A stretch of DNA of 64,000 nt from Macrostomum hystrix (taxonomy: Eukaryota > Platyhelminthes > Macrostomidae), in the NCBI GenBank assembly GCA_950097015.1, contig CATNEN010000005.1, positions 1,550,001 through 1,614,000 on the forward strand. The letters are read 5' to 3'. The notes under the pieces are model-generated. The model was not told the DNA's origin and searched no databases. It saw only the letters and a list, made by a program, of their open reading frames with translations. Below, one piece after another: positions 12,521-24,335 of this stretch (positions within the stretch are counted from its first letter, which is position 1; every line of letters begins with the position of its first letter). Both the position numbers and the translations under genes were made by a program.

Positions 12521-12849
12521 ATCTCTATTTTATAGGTCTTTTGACACTGCACGTGTACTTTTAAATATTTGCTTTTTGCATTGCTCAGCCAAATGGATTC
12601 AGCTACGAAATTAAATAAATTCTCCGCATTTCCAAGCACAAAATCTAACACAGACTAGAGCCCTGATTCTTAAACAAACACCGTTGTGCTAGGAAACCGC
12701 AGTTTGTACAGTAATTTATTTCGATTTATTCATTGTCACGAGTCAACCCCGCTTTTGTGTTTCAACTTTTCTCAGTCCTTCATATCGCATGAAAAAAGTT
12801 TGCTTGATCCCATTTTTCTTTCATACTAAGCCAGTAATTAACGCTTTGT
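12521..12849. other. Short unique spacer
   Basis: AT-rich sequence between two arrays, with no gene or RNA visible. Confidence 0.4.
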
Positions 12850-13845
12850 AACACCATCAACTAGCCTTGTCTGACACCACCAACTAGCCTTGTCTGACAC
12901 CACCAACTAGCCTTGTCTGACACCCACAACTAGCCTTGTCTGACACCACCAACTAGCCTTGTCTGACACCACCAACTAGCCTTGTCTGACACCACCAACT
13001 AGCCTTGTCTGACACCACCAACTAGCCTTGTCTGACACCACCAACTAGCCTTGTCTGACACCACCAGCTAGCCTTGTCTGACACCACCAGCTAGCCTTGT
13101 CTGACACCACCAACTAGCCTTGTCTGACACCACCAACTAGCCTTGTCTGACACCACCAACTAGCCTTGTCTGACACCACCAACTAGCCTTGTCTGACACC
13201 ACCAACTAGCCTTGTCTGACACCACTAACTAGCCTTGTCTGACACCACCAGCTAGCCTTGTCTGACACCACCAACTAGCCTTGTCTGACACCACCAACTA
13301 GCCTTGTCTGACACCACTAACTAGCCTTGTCTGACACCACCAACTAGCCTTGTCTGACACCACCAACTAGCCTTGTCTGACACCACCAGCTAGCCTTGTC
13401 TGACACCACCAGCTAGCCTTGTCTGACACCACCAGCTAGCCTTGTCTGACACCACCAGCTAGCCTTGTCTGACACCACCAACTAGCCTTGTCTGACACCA
13501 CCAACTAGCCTTGTCTGACACCACCAACTAGCCTTGTCTGACACCACCAACTAGCCTTGTCTGACACCACCAACTAGCCTTGTCTGACACCACCAACTAG
13601 CCTTGTCTGACACCACTAACTAGCCTTGTCTGACACCACCAGCTAGCCTTGTCTGACACCACCAACTAGCCTTGTCTGACACCACCAACTAGCCTTGTCT
13701 GACACCACCAACTAGCCTTGTCTGACACCACCAGCTAGCCTTGTCTGACACCACCAACTAGCCTTGTCTGACACCACCAACTAGCCTTGTCTGACACCAC
13801 CAACTAGCCTTGTCTGACAGACTAAACTAGCCTTGTCTGACATCA
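12850..13845. repeat. 23-bp minisatellite, about 43 copies
   Basis: Very homogeneous 23-bp unit, core CCACCAACTAGCCTTGTCTG. The main variants are AACTAG/AGCTAG and ACCACC/ACCACT. Homogeneity suggests recent expansion. Confidence 0.96.
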
Positions 13846-14430
13846 CATGGCATATTGGTACCAATATAATTAGACCATTGCGAAATTCCGAACACGGGAT
13901 TCAGTATCCCCCAGTTTTCAGCAAGCACAAGCCTTGCCCGTGCTCCAGTTGTACAGTATTCATTGAGCAGAAGCTGTACAGCTACATAGAACAGCTAAAA
14001 TGTTAGCTTTACTGCCAATTTTTTAAGCACTACTCACCGCCTCTGCAAGTCTTCGCAGAGTCAGTGGGAAAGAGGGCCAGAGGTAGACAGCTTCGATGCA
14101 GCTGGTTTCCAGATCCCCCAGTCTCTCTCTCGCTCGCTCGCTCTCTGCAAAGCCTGCATTGTTTGTCTCAACTCAGTTTACATCGCCATGGCAACTGAGG
14201 ACTGAGTCGTAGCCTAAGCCAATACAGTGTAAAGGCCTGAATTATTGAAATTCAACACAAGCCATGGGACCCGCCTGGTGGGCAAGATAGACGGGAATTG
14301 TACGGCAATTGTTATAGATGTGGTACGCAATGGGCGGATGAGGATGGCGAATTTATCCTCATTGTCTAACCCCTCCTGGGAATTCACAGCATTGCATCCA
14401 ACTGAATTAGAAAAAAATACAATAGAAACG
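13846..14430. other. Unique intergenic DNA
   Basis: Unique sequence with no recognisable gene. Around 14,110-14,160 there is a short CT/CTCG-rich patch. A 65-codon open frame (14,245-14,442, +) starts with an ATG-like context but resembles nothing I know, and I do not call it. Confidence 0.4.
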
Positions 14431-14655
14431 CTAGGACGGTGAATTGAGCGATGAGCTTGACGACAGTCGCTGATTGGTTAAGAGAGACTGTACGTTCATC
14501 TCAGCTGGAGGCTTTGCTGGTTGGAGGTTGAGGAAAGGCGGCGAGCAGTTTTTGGGGGATTTGAAGCCGCTTTTCTGGGAGAGCAACTGCTGCTGCTGTT
14601 GTAGTTGCTTAGCTAGAACAAGCTCTTCTATGTTTGCATTGTGTGTACTAGTCAA
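14431..14655 (-). CDS. Possible short exon or small gene, unknown
   Basis: A minus-strand frame ending in TAG at 14,431-14,433 reads NIEELVLAKQLQQQQQLL, then SGFKSPKNCSPPFLNLQPAK and MNVQSLLTNQRLSSSSSL. The composition (poly-Q, Pro/Ser-rich, CAG codons) resembles real low-complexity tails of genes in this window rather than a repeat. There is no good ATG at its start, but a TTGACTAG acceptor-like site lies beside it, so it could be a terminal exon or a gene fragment. It lies head-to-head with WDR86. I do not recognise a family. Confidence 0.28.
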   Translation of the reverse strand: MTSTHNANIEELVLAKQLQQQQQLLSQKSGFKSPKNCSPPFLNLQPAKPPAEMNVQSLLTNQRLSSSSSLNSPS

Positions 14656-14825
14656 TACTAAGCCACTAATAGTATTGAGTTTGCCTCAGCCAAAACCGAA
14701 AGTATCCTCCTAACTTGATATCCTAATCGAGTTTAAATTCATTTCTGCACTACAATAAATAATATCTGAAGTTTACTGACAAGTCGAAATTAATTGAGCA
14801 AAAGTTGCTAACTGATTTCGTAAAA

Positions 14826-17800
14826 AGTAAGTCGAGCAGTTCATTTTCTTTAACTTTGTTGCAATCTACATTTTAGAGTTTGTCTGCTTCGTTCTTGTCC
14901 AAAGACGGAGATCGCCATTAAATCAATAACTCTTGTCAGATAAAAATGTACATTGTTTCTATTTTTAGCACTCCATCCTCCCCTATTAGCACATATCGCT
15001 GTTCCCTTTATCTCTATCAATTCTGATTGGCTAGCTAAAACCGATCCGCGTCACCAACCTCACTCCGCCACCCATTCCACCTTATCGCCGCAGTGGGCGG
15101 CTGCAATAGCAAAGATGGCGACGGGCCTGGCCAGTACCTGTTGTATACGTGCCCGGGCCACAGCGGAGGCATCAACTGCATGGCTCTGAGCGACGACGGC
15201 TCCGTAATTGCCACCGGCAGCGAGGATTCAACGGCCAGATTGTGGACTACGCGAACTGACGAATGCGAATGCATTGGAGTCCTAGCTGGTGAGAATTGAA
15301 ACTGAATTTTATAACATTCTGCGGGCACTTTTGAAACTGTTTCCCCTTTTGAAACTTAGGTCACTCCGACTACATCAACTGCATGGCATTCATGGAGCAC
15401 TACCTGCTTACTGGCAGCAATGATAAGACCATACGCAAATGGGACGTTGCCAGTTGTGATTGCGTCTTCGTATTCAGCGGGCACGCTTCCCTAATCAATA
15501 GGATCATTTGCACCGGCGATTTCATCTTTACATCGTCTTACGATAGAACCGCCAGAGCTTGGGACTTTGACAATGGCGACCTGATTCGAGTATTTTCCGG
15601 TCACAAGCGCGGAGTCTATCCAATGATCTTCATCACCGGAGAGGACGACGCAGCCAATGACGAATTCGGCATCGACGCCGGCAGGGACCTACTGGTGACG
15701 GGCAGTGCCGACTTCACCGCCAAGTTGTGGAGCTTCGAATCTGGCAAATGTCTACGCACTTTCAAAGGTGATTCCTTTGTAATGAAGTCATGAAGCTATG
15801 AGTGTTTCACGGTGAAATTTAACGTTAAACAATAGAATCCTTGGCTAGACAGTTAAATAACCTGTTAGACACTAGAACCACCTGTTAGATACTAAATTCA
15901 CCTGTTAGATACTAGAATCACCTGTTAGATACTGGAATCACCTGTTCAAGATACTAGAATCACCTGTTTAAGATAATAGTATCACCTGCTAGACACTAGA
16001 ATCATCTGTTAGACACTAGAATCACCTGTTAGACACTAGAATCATCTGTTAGACACCAGAATCATCTGTTAGACACTAGAATCACCTGCTAGACACTAGA
16101 ATCACCTGCTAGACACTAGAATCATCTGTTAGACACTAGAATCACCTATTAAGACACTAGAGTCACCTGTTAAGACACTAGAATCACCTGTTAGACATTA
16201 GAATCACCTGTTAAGACACTAGAATCACCTGTTAAGATACTAGAATCACCTGCTAGACACTAGAACCACCTGTTAAGACACTAGAATCACCTGCTAGACA
16301 CTAGAATCACCTGTTAAGACACTAGAATCACCTGTTAAGACACTAGAATCACCTGTTAAGACACTAGAATCACCTGTTAAGACACTAGAATCACCTGTTA
16401 AGACACTAGAATCACCTGCTAGACACTAGAACCACCTGTTAAGACACTAGAATCACCTGCTAGACACTAGAATCACCTGTTAAGACACTAGAATCACCTG
16501 TTAAGACACTAGAATCACCTGTTAAGACACTAGAATCACCTGTTAAGACACTAGAATCACCTGCTAGACACTAGAATCACCTGTTAAGACACTAGAATCA
16601 CCTGTTAAGACACTAGAATCATCTGTTAGACACTAGAATCACCTGTTAAGACAATAGAATCACCTGTTAGACACTAGAATCACCTGCTAGACACTAGAAT
16701 CACCTGTTAGACACTAGAATCACCTGCTAGACACTAGAATCATCTGTTAGTCACTAGAATCACCTGTTAGACACTAGAATCACCTGCTAGACACTAGAAT
16801 CACCTGTTAGACACTAGAATCACCTGCTAGACACTAGAATCACCTGTTAGTCACTAGAATCACCTGTTAGACACTAGAATCATCTGTTAGACACTAGAAT
16901 CACCTGTTAGACACTAGAATCACCTGTTAGACACTAGAATCACCTGTTAGACACTAGAATCACCTGCTAGACACTAGAATCACCTGCTAAGACACTAGAG
17001 TCACCTGTTAAGACACTAGAATAACTTGTTTTTTTCAGTGAAAATCAATCCTTCCATGGCTCGGTAGCTAATCATTCGTTAGCGAGCGCACAACAGATTT
17101 TTCATACAAGAATTTTAAATTTGCCTGCAGCAACCGCCATATTGACACTTGCTTTGCCAAGCCCGCATGGTTACAAAAGAGAAATGAATCACACAAACTG
17201 GTTAGAATCGAAGACACTGCAGCATCAGTCTACCTTTCAATTTAAAATAATTAAAAAGACGAGTTAAAACAGAATAGATTTTTACGACAAAACTGTCTCG
17301 ATTTCAGGTCACACTGGCGCCATCACCTGCATGGGCATGGACAACAAGGGTAGCACACTGTTCACTGGCAGTACAGACATGACCGTTCGCAGCTGGAATA
17401 TGGTCACTGGCGAAGAGTTGAAACTGTTCGAAGGTCACCAGGCGTCAATCATTTGCCTGCAGGTGGCTGGTAAACTAGTTTACTCCGGCAGTTCAGACCA
17501 CACAGCCAGAGCTTGGGTGATCGAGTTCGGTCATTGTACACGAGTTTTCAAAGGTCACCGTCACACTGTTAGCGCGTTGAAAGTGCACAAAGGATTTCGT
17601 GAGTGCACTTAAGGCTTTATAGTTCGTTTTTGAACGTATTAAAAGCGTTGGTCGCAAATTCAAATCAGATGTACATTCGCTTAGGCCAGATGTACATTAG
17701 TTTAGACCAGATGTACATTAGTTTAGACCGTACATTAGTTTAGACCAGATGTGCAATAGTTTAGACCAGATGTACATTAGTTTATACCAGATGTACATTA

Positions 17801-18722
17801 GTTTAGAGCAGATGTACATTCGTTTATACCAGATGTAAATTTGTTTAGACAAGATGTACATTAGCTTAGACCACATTTACATTAATTTAGACTAGATGTA
17901 CATTAATTTAAACCAGATGTACATTAGTTAAGACCAGATGTACATTAGTTTAGACCAGATGTACATTAGTTTAGACCAGATGTACATTCGTTTAGACCAG
18001 ATGTACATTCGTTTAGACCATATTTTCATTCATTTAGACCAGGTATGAATTAGTTTAAGCCAGCTGTGCATAAACTCCGATCGGATATATATATCCGATA
18101 TAATAAACCCAGACCACGTGTACTGAAACCGCTCTAACCAAAATCCGGCAGTGGTTACCTCCTGCGGCGACGGAGTTGTTCGCGTCTTCGACGCCAAGTC
18201 TGGCTCCATTCAGCGCACATTCCGCGGTCACGACAACATGGTCAATTGCTTCAAGGTAAGACAGCTCTGTGACAGAAACCCCATATCAATTATATTTAGT
18301 AACTAGAATCTATCGATAATAATAATAATTATTATTCTTATCTTATTATAAATAAGATTGTCGAGGAGAAGATCTTCACCGGCTCCTACGACACCACAAT
18401 GCGCATCTGGGACATGAGCAACATCGAGGACGATCTAAATGTGCTCAACGACAAATCCAAGGCTGCCAAAGCCGGCGCCAAGAAGAAGGACAAGGACCGG
18501 AAGAAGAATTCCATCGAGCCGACTTCCGCCGGCAGCGGCGGGGGAGGCGGAGGTGGCGGCGGCGTGGGCGGCGGCGTCGGCGGCAGCGCTCCGGGCTCGG
18601 CCAATCAGGGCCGGCCGGAGGATGAAAAAATCCTCATCGACGATTCGTTGTCGCCAAGCAGCTCGGTGACGCCCAGTCACGCAGAGCAGCCGCAGAGAAA
18701 CGGTAGCGCCTCGCAGGCCTGA
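14826..18722 (+). CDS. WDR86: WD-repeat protein WDR86
   Basis: Coding exons are 15094-15288, 15360-15767, 17308-17598, 18152-18255 and 18357-18722, all with GT/AG ends and agreeing phases (for example GCT G/GT CAC giving ...LAGHSDY). Product about 454 aa with eight WD units: GHSGGINCMALS...ARLW, GHSDYINC...RKWD, GHASLINR...RAWD, GHKRGVYP...AKLW, GHTGAITC...RSWN, GHQASIIC...RAWV, GHRHTVSA...RVFD, GHDNMVNC...RIWD, then a charged, glycine-rich tail. The N-terminus MGGCNSK fits human WDR86 (MGGGGS..., GINWLSLS, GSEDGTARLW) and looks N-myristoylated. The first in-frame exon follows CCGCAG and begins TG GGC GGC, so the ATG seems split: A at 14,826, before GTAAGT, joined to TG at 15,094. The molecular role of WDR86 is poorly known; a scaffold role is inference. 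Introns 2 and 3 hold minisatellites. Confidence 0.9.
15840..17030. repeat. 20/21-bp minisatellite in WDR86 intron
   Basis: About 57 copies of AGACACTAGAATCACCTGTT (20 bp) or the 21-bp form with an extra A, which are interleaved. Most units contain the E-box CACCTG. Confidence 0.95.
17662..18065. repeat. 21-bp minisatellite in WDR86 intron
   Basis: About 19 more diverged copies of AGATGTACATTAGTTTAGAC plus C. It fills most of the intron between the third and fourth coding exons. Confidence 0.9.
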
Positions 18723-18844
18723 TTGACAGGCGACTCACCCGATCGATAATTGATAATGATATTTTTTCGCTACCTTATGACCACCTTCTATGACTAATAT
18801 GACTAAATGACTAATCTCAGACAATGACCCATTCAACTACCAGG

Positions 18845-18962
18845 GGTTGCAGGGGTTAGACTAGCGTTTTAGAGTGTCTGACACGCCACTTGAAGGTCGG
18901 TGGTTCGATTCCCGACTCACCAGTGGCGTCTCACCAGTCCATGGACTGGGCTAGACTACTAG
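18845..18962 (+). mobile_element. SINE family 2 copy (partial)
   Basis: tRNA-like head with B box GGTTCGATTCCCGACTC, then a body containing CAGTCCATGGACTGGG, shared with copies at 25,285, 44,678 and others. It lies just past the WDR86 stop, probably in the 3' UTR. Confidence 0.7.
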
Positions 18963-19401
18963 ATTGTAATCAATTAACTAAGTAAGATCAGTAAGGCTAT
19001 ATGATGACCTTACATTTAAGTGACTTAACGATTAACCGATTATTTATTTCTATAACAAAGCATGGGCCAAATCAACACATGATGATCTTCGCTTGTGACC
19101 ATTGTTACTGCTACTATCGGTTATACATGCGAATATTTGAAAAATCACATCTTTTACTCGGAATCTAAATTTACCTGTCGTGGTGTAAACCCTATATTCG
19201 GATTTCAATGTCTTACTAAATATATTTTTAACAGAATCTACTTCAAAGAAAAAGAGACTAACAATTTTCCTGGAAAGAGATATTTTTGGTGTGCCATAAA
19301 ATGCGAATTCTATTCATTGATACTGTACTTACTTTTATTCAAACCTGTCAATCTGTCTCTGATACTATTTATAATATGCTTAAAGTAATATTACTGTGTA
19401 T

Positions 19402-19407
19402 AATAAA
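19402..19407 (+). terminator. Likely WDR86 polyadenylation signal
   Basis: AATAAA about 680 bases after the WDR86 stop, in an AT-rich context followed by T-rich sequence. Confidence 0.45.
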
Positions 19408-19409
19408 GT

Positions 19410-20596
19410 CGGTCGTAAAACGTATATGACTATAACTATTTTGTTTCTTTTTCATTTCTTATCGTAATTTGATGTACCGCCTACTCGACCAGAAGATATT
19501 GCATGTTTTTGTGTTTGTTCTCTATGAAGCAAATACAAAAGAAGAAATTTACTCGTATTTTCTTAAATTAATAAACGGACTACGTCTCTGAGATGCCATA
19601 AAAGCGTTACGCAGAGAAGCGTTTTCTGAACTCTTGTCTGTTTTTCGAAAAAAAATCCTTTACAACTCTACTGACTAAAGTAGTGTAAACCGAATTTTTT
19701 ATTCTTTACAGTAGAACGACCACGGGGTATTTCAAATATAACCTCATTTTTTCTTGTTGTCCTTGTCGCCAGGGTCTTCGACAAGAATGGCTGAATTTGA
19801 TCTAAACTTTGATCAACGCCATAGAAAACCACAGAAATTAATGGCGGAATTTCTGACACCTATCACTTTCTGTGTCTCCAAGAAGCGAGGCATTTCAAAT
19901 CACGGCCTTATAGCTGTGTGAGAACAGCCTAGACTAGTAGAAGAATTTAATTAAATCAAGTTGAATTGCTTCAAGACTATTTGAGTATGAGCACGGGACT
20001 GGTTGAAGAGCAGATAGACAACCTCCCCCCTTAGTGAAGAGTCGCTTGCAGATCTCATAGCTCGCACGCTGGGGGTCTTATAGATTTTTCAATTTGTGCC
20101 AAACTCTGGTGGCTAAGGGCACTTGCTCCATCTCTAACACTCTGCTTCTGTTTCTTTGGGCCTTCCTCTAGAAGGTGCGAACGAGTGCATTAATAGTGAC
20201 ACATTCAAGTGCGCTAGCAAGCAACAGAACTTTCACTTGCCAATGGCACCAAGCGACGCCCAATTTGAAATGAAACCAACTGTATATATATATCTATTAT
20301 ATTCAATCTGAAGCATATGGCACTAGCTTTGTCTCCAGGGCTGCACAACAGCTTGAGGGTGCGTGGGTGAGGTGTTCTCAAAATCCAACCCCGCTTTGAA
20401 TTTTTATGATCATGCCAAGACGCTTTTAAAGTGGACGCCTGGAGCCTGGCCTCAGTGTTGGCAGCCAGACAGCTTCAGCTTGTTCTGACCCTCGCGACTG
20501 GCCGTGTGAAATTTATACACCTCATCTAGGAGTATACTTAGCACCCGTGTGCTCAATTAACACCACCATGTTCACACAGTACCTGCTAGATCTGCC
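19410..20596. other. Gene-poor spacer
   Basis: No convincing exon. A phrase near 19,718-19,738 (CCACGGGGTATTTCAAATA) recurs in similar form near 63,429, so a dispersed repeat is probably present. Confidence 0.4.
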
Positions 20597-21252
<656 letters not shown>

Positions 21253-21259
21253 AATGCGC

Positions 21260-22034
21260 TTGTCAACGTTACTACTCCCTAGCTACTTGGTAGTCTCATC
21301 TGCTTCAAGTCGCATCATCGTCATGATCAGCACCCAGGTTCCAAGCTGGCACTCTCAGCTGTGTCTCGCCCACGGCTTTTCGCTCGTCAGTCTCGCCTAG
21401 ATGGCAGGGCCCAGGCCAGATCCTCTACTACAGTCTTCCATGGCAGGCATAGGGGCAGTGAAATCAGTGAAATCTTGTTTAGCTCGCGTGATTAGGTTAC
21501 AGAGGAACCGGTCCGTCGAGGCGGCGGTAGCTGTGGCTGCATTCAACAATTTAGGAATCCATAGCTTGAGGCACCGGGTTGGTGTGACACTTCGGTGTTG
21601 CTTTCTGGATATAGATAGATGTAATATTAACACTGAACTGCCCAGAGGGCCTTTTAAAGACCTCTCACTCTCTCGATACTCTATTTAGTATAGAGCAGTA
21701 AAAGCAGCAGCAGCAGCAGCAGCAAAGGCAGGTTTCCATGGGCAAAGTGGCAGCCACTGGACTTAAATAATCCTTCTCATACAAGTAATGAGGGGTTAAC
21801 AAGCATCTCCCACATATACACTTAGGCAACATTCTCGAAATTTCCTACGACCATTCTCTAACTCAATTCATTATAAACTTGAAGACTGGGTAGAGCATTA
21901 GGCCTATAGCTATACTTTACATCTTAATACTGGCTTACAAAGTCACGCTTAAATAAGTTAGACTTAGAAAAAACCACGTAGAGCTAAATTATAAGTATAG
22001 TCAAGAATTAATGTTTTCAACCAGTTAAATTTAT
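21260..22034. other. Unique sequence, nothing assignable
   Basis: Between 21,390 and 21,690 both strands stay open for 80-95 codons in moderately GC-rich DNA, but neither translation resembles a known family. A short CAG run occurs at 21,700-21,723. Confidence 0.35.
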
Positions 22035-22285
22035 GCAAAAAATGAAGCAAATAAACAAATAAACAAATAAACAAATAAACAAATAAACAAATAAACAAAT
22101 AAGCAAATAAGCAAATAAACAAATAAACAAATAAACAAATAAACAAATAAACAAATAAACAAATAAACAAATAAACTAATAAACTAATAAACTAATAAAC
22201 TAATTAACTAATTAACTAATAAACAAGCAAACAAATAAACAAATAAACAAATAAACAAATAAACAACTAAACAAATAAACAAATA
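22035..22285. repeat. AAATAAAC microsatellite
   Basis: About 250 bp of the 8-bp unit AAATAAAC, with AAACTAAT and AAGCAAAT variants. Confidence 0.95.
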
Positions 22286-23982
22286 GCAAACTGGTAAGTC
22301 AAAGCGTAGCACTACACACTAGTAATAGTCTCACAATCAGTATCTTTAATCCATCGCATAGAGCCATTGAGAATCTTATTAAAAATGGCCTCGGGCTAGA
22401 CTGCAATCAGTTTTGCTTTGTTCTTGGCTTTCTCGACCATCTTCATTTTTTTCTACTAGGAGAAGCAGAATGCAAAAGAGAGTGGGATTAATTTCTCCTC
22501 CCTCGACACTCAATTAAGTTTTCCAGTAAGTCTGCTTGCATCCATTGGGATTGTGTACTGAATTGTGAGAATAATATTATTGTCAACCAACAGCAGAGAG
22601 ACAATCTGCAAAAAATGGCAACACACGGACACTGCCCGGGCCTGTCGCTTTTATTTGAGGATTTCGACTTGTCTGCGAAATTCGCCCCCAGGGCCTCCTC
22701 GGTAGAGAAATCCCAGTCTCCTACAGGGCTCTTAGAGACAGTGTATGTGGGATTTATTCGATAATTTTTCTCCCTCGTCCTGTGGCGCCCTGTTCCTCAT
22801 TTGTTGTTGTCATTCCCGCTGAGCATCCATTACTTTGCGTGTGGGGGGTTGGTGGGGCAAAGCAAAGCAAATTATTGAAAAGCATTGGTTGCCATGCCAG
22901 TCAATGATAAGGTGTTAAACACAGATTAATTCCTAATTATAGCAAGCGCCATTAAACCTATTATTACATAGGGTTAGTACACTGCACACTTAAATAGATC
23001 ATATTGTTATTGGAACTTATTCAATTTGTTACTATCCTATACTAAACGATTTGAAATCTGATCAGTTGAGAGGCACAAAACATGTGACTTGCTCTAGCGC
23101 ATGAATTGGCTCCCATTGGCTGGGAATCGAACTCTCGACGTATCTCGGCTAACTAGAAATTGTTTTCAGCCTAAAAATCACACGAGAACTTTAAATTTAA
23201 CAGGTTCACTCTCGCAGCATCTGATTGTGGCAAATTCATTTCTACTCATACCAATTTGGTCTTATCTTATCGTGCGAAATTTTCCCATTTCCCATTATGG
23301 GAAAGAATTCCCTTGGTGAGGATGACACCGAGATGTCAGCTGCAGCGTCCCTGTCTTAAATATTAAAATTGGGATTAAAATCCCCTCTCTTAGTCAGCTA
23401 TAGCACCTTCCGTCTCAAGTCTCATCGTCCCCATATAAAATCTCAGCGCGGGCAATCAGTTGAGCTGTCACTAGCAGGATTTCAGGATGGGGCCACAGAT
23501 GAAATTTGGGATTCGAGCTATTATAATTCGATGATTATTTTTCCTCTAACACTTGAAATTTTCGTTTTGTCGCCCCGGGTTTAGGAGCCACTTGGCCTTG
23601 CACTCGACTCAGCACCCAGGGACATTGTGAAGAGGACGACAATTCCATCTGATTTCTGTGCTGCCCGATCAGAATCAGGTTTTGCGGCTGACGTGACAGG
23701 GCGCGTTTGACGAAAATCTTTGCTAACACTGACTGGACTGATAGAATATGGCAGAGATTTTGCAGCCAACAGAGCACAGGGCTGCAAGCCGTGATTATCT
23801 GAGCTTTGAGAATATAGGGGGATTTTTCTCTGAAATATTCTCCCGTCGGACTCATTCTCGGAAGGGATTAACTCGAGGCCGCGGTTAATCCTACAGAAAT
23901 CAAACCCAAAAAGCTATATTGGAAAGCGTTAAGGAGTCCCTATCATTCCCTTGGCTTCAAAAATCTTTTTTATCTCCCAAAC
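22286..23982. other. Unique non-coding DNA, possible regulatory region
   Basis: Unique sequence without gene structure. A SINE-like B-box fragment (GGGAATCGAACTCTCGAC, minus orientation) sits at about 23,120-23,140. Several GGATTA/TAATCC motifs occur in this stretch and the next unique one. Confidence 0.4.
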
Positions 23983-24335
23983 CCTCTGTCTCTGTCTCTC
24001 TCTGTCTCTCTGTCTCTCTGTCTCTCTCTGCCTCTCTATCTCTCACTGTCACTCTCTGTCTCTCTGTCTCTCACTGTCTCTCTGTCTCTCTCTGTCTCTC
24101 TCTGTCTGTCTCTGTCTGTCTCTGTCTCTCTCTGTCTCTCTCTGTCTCTCTCTGTCTCTCACTGTCTCTCTCTGTCTCTCACTGTCTCTCTCTGTCTCTC
24201 ACTGTCTCTCTCTGTCTCTCTCTGTCTCTCACTGTCTCTCTCTGTCTCTCACTGTCTCTCTCACCTCTCTATCTTCTATCTCATCTCTCTATCTTCTCTC
24301 TCTATCTCTCTATCTTCTCTCTATCTCTCTATCTT
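23983..24335. repeat. CT-rich microsatellite (TCTCTG)
   Basis: About 350 bp of TCTCTG and TCTCTCTG with TCTCACTG variants, turning into CTATCTTCTC at the right end. One strand is almost pure pyrimidine with G at intervals. Confidence 0.95.

Noticed and set aside
10122-13845. Possible CRISPR array, because of short regular repeats
   Set aside because: There are no unique spacers. The units are contiguous and the genome is eukaryotic; these are minisatellites.
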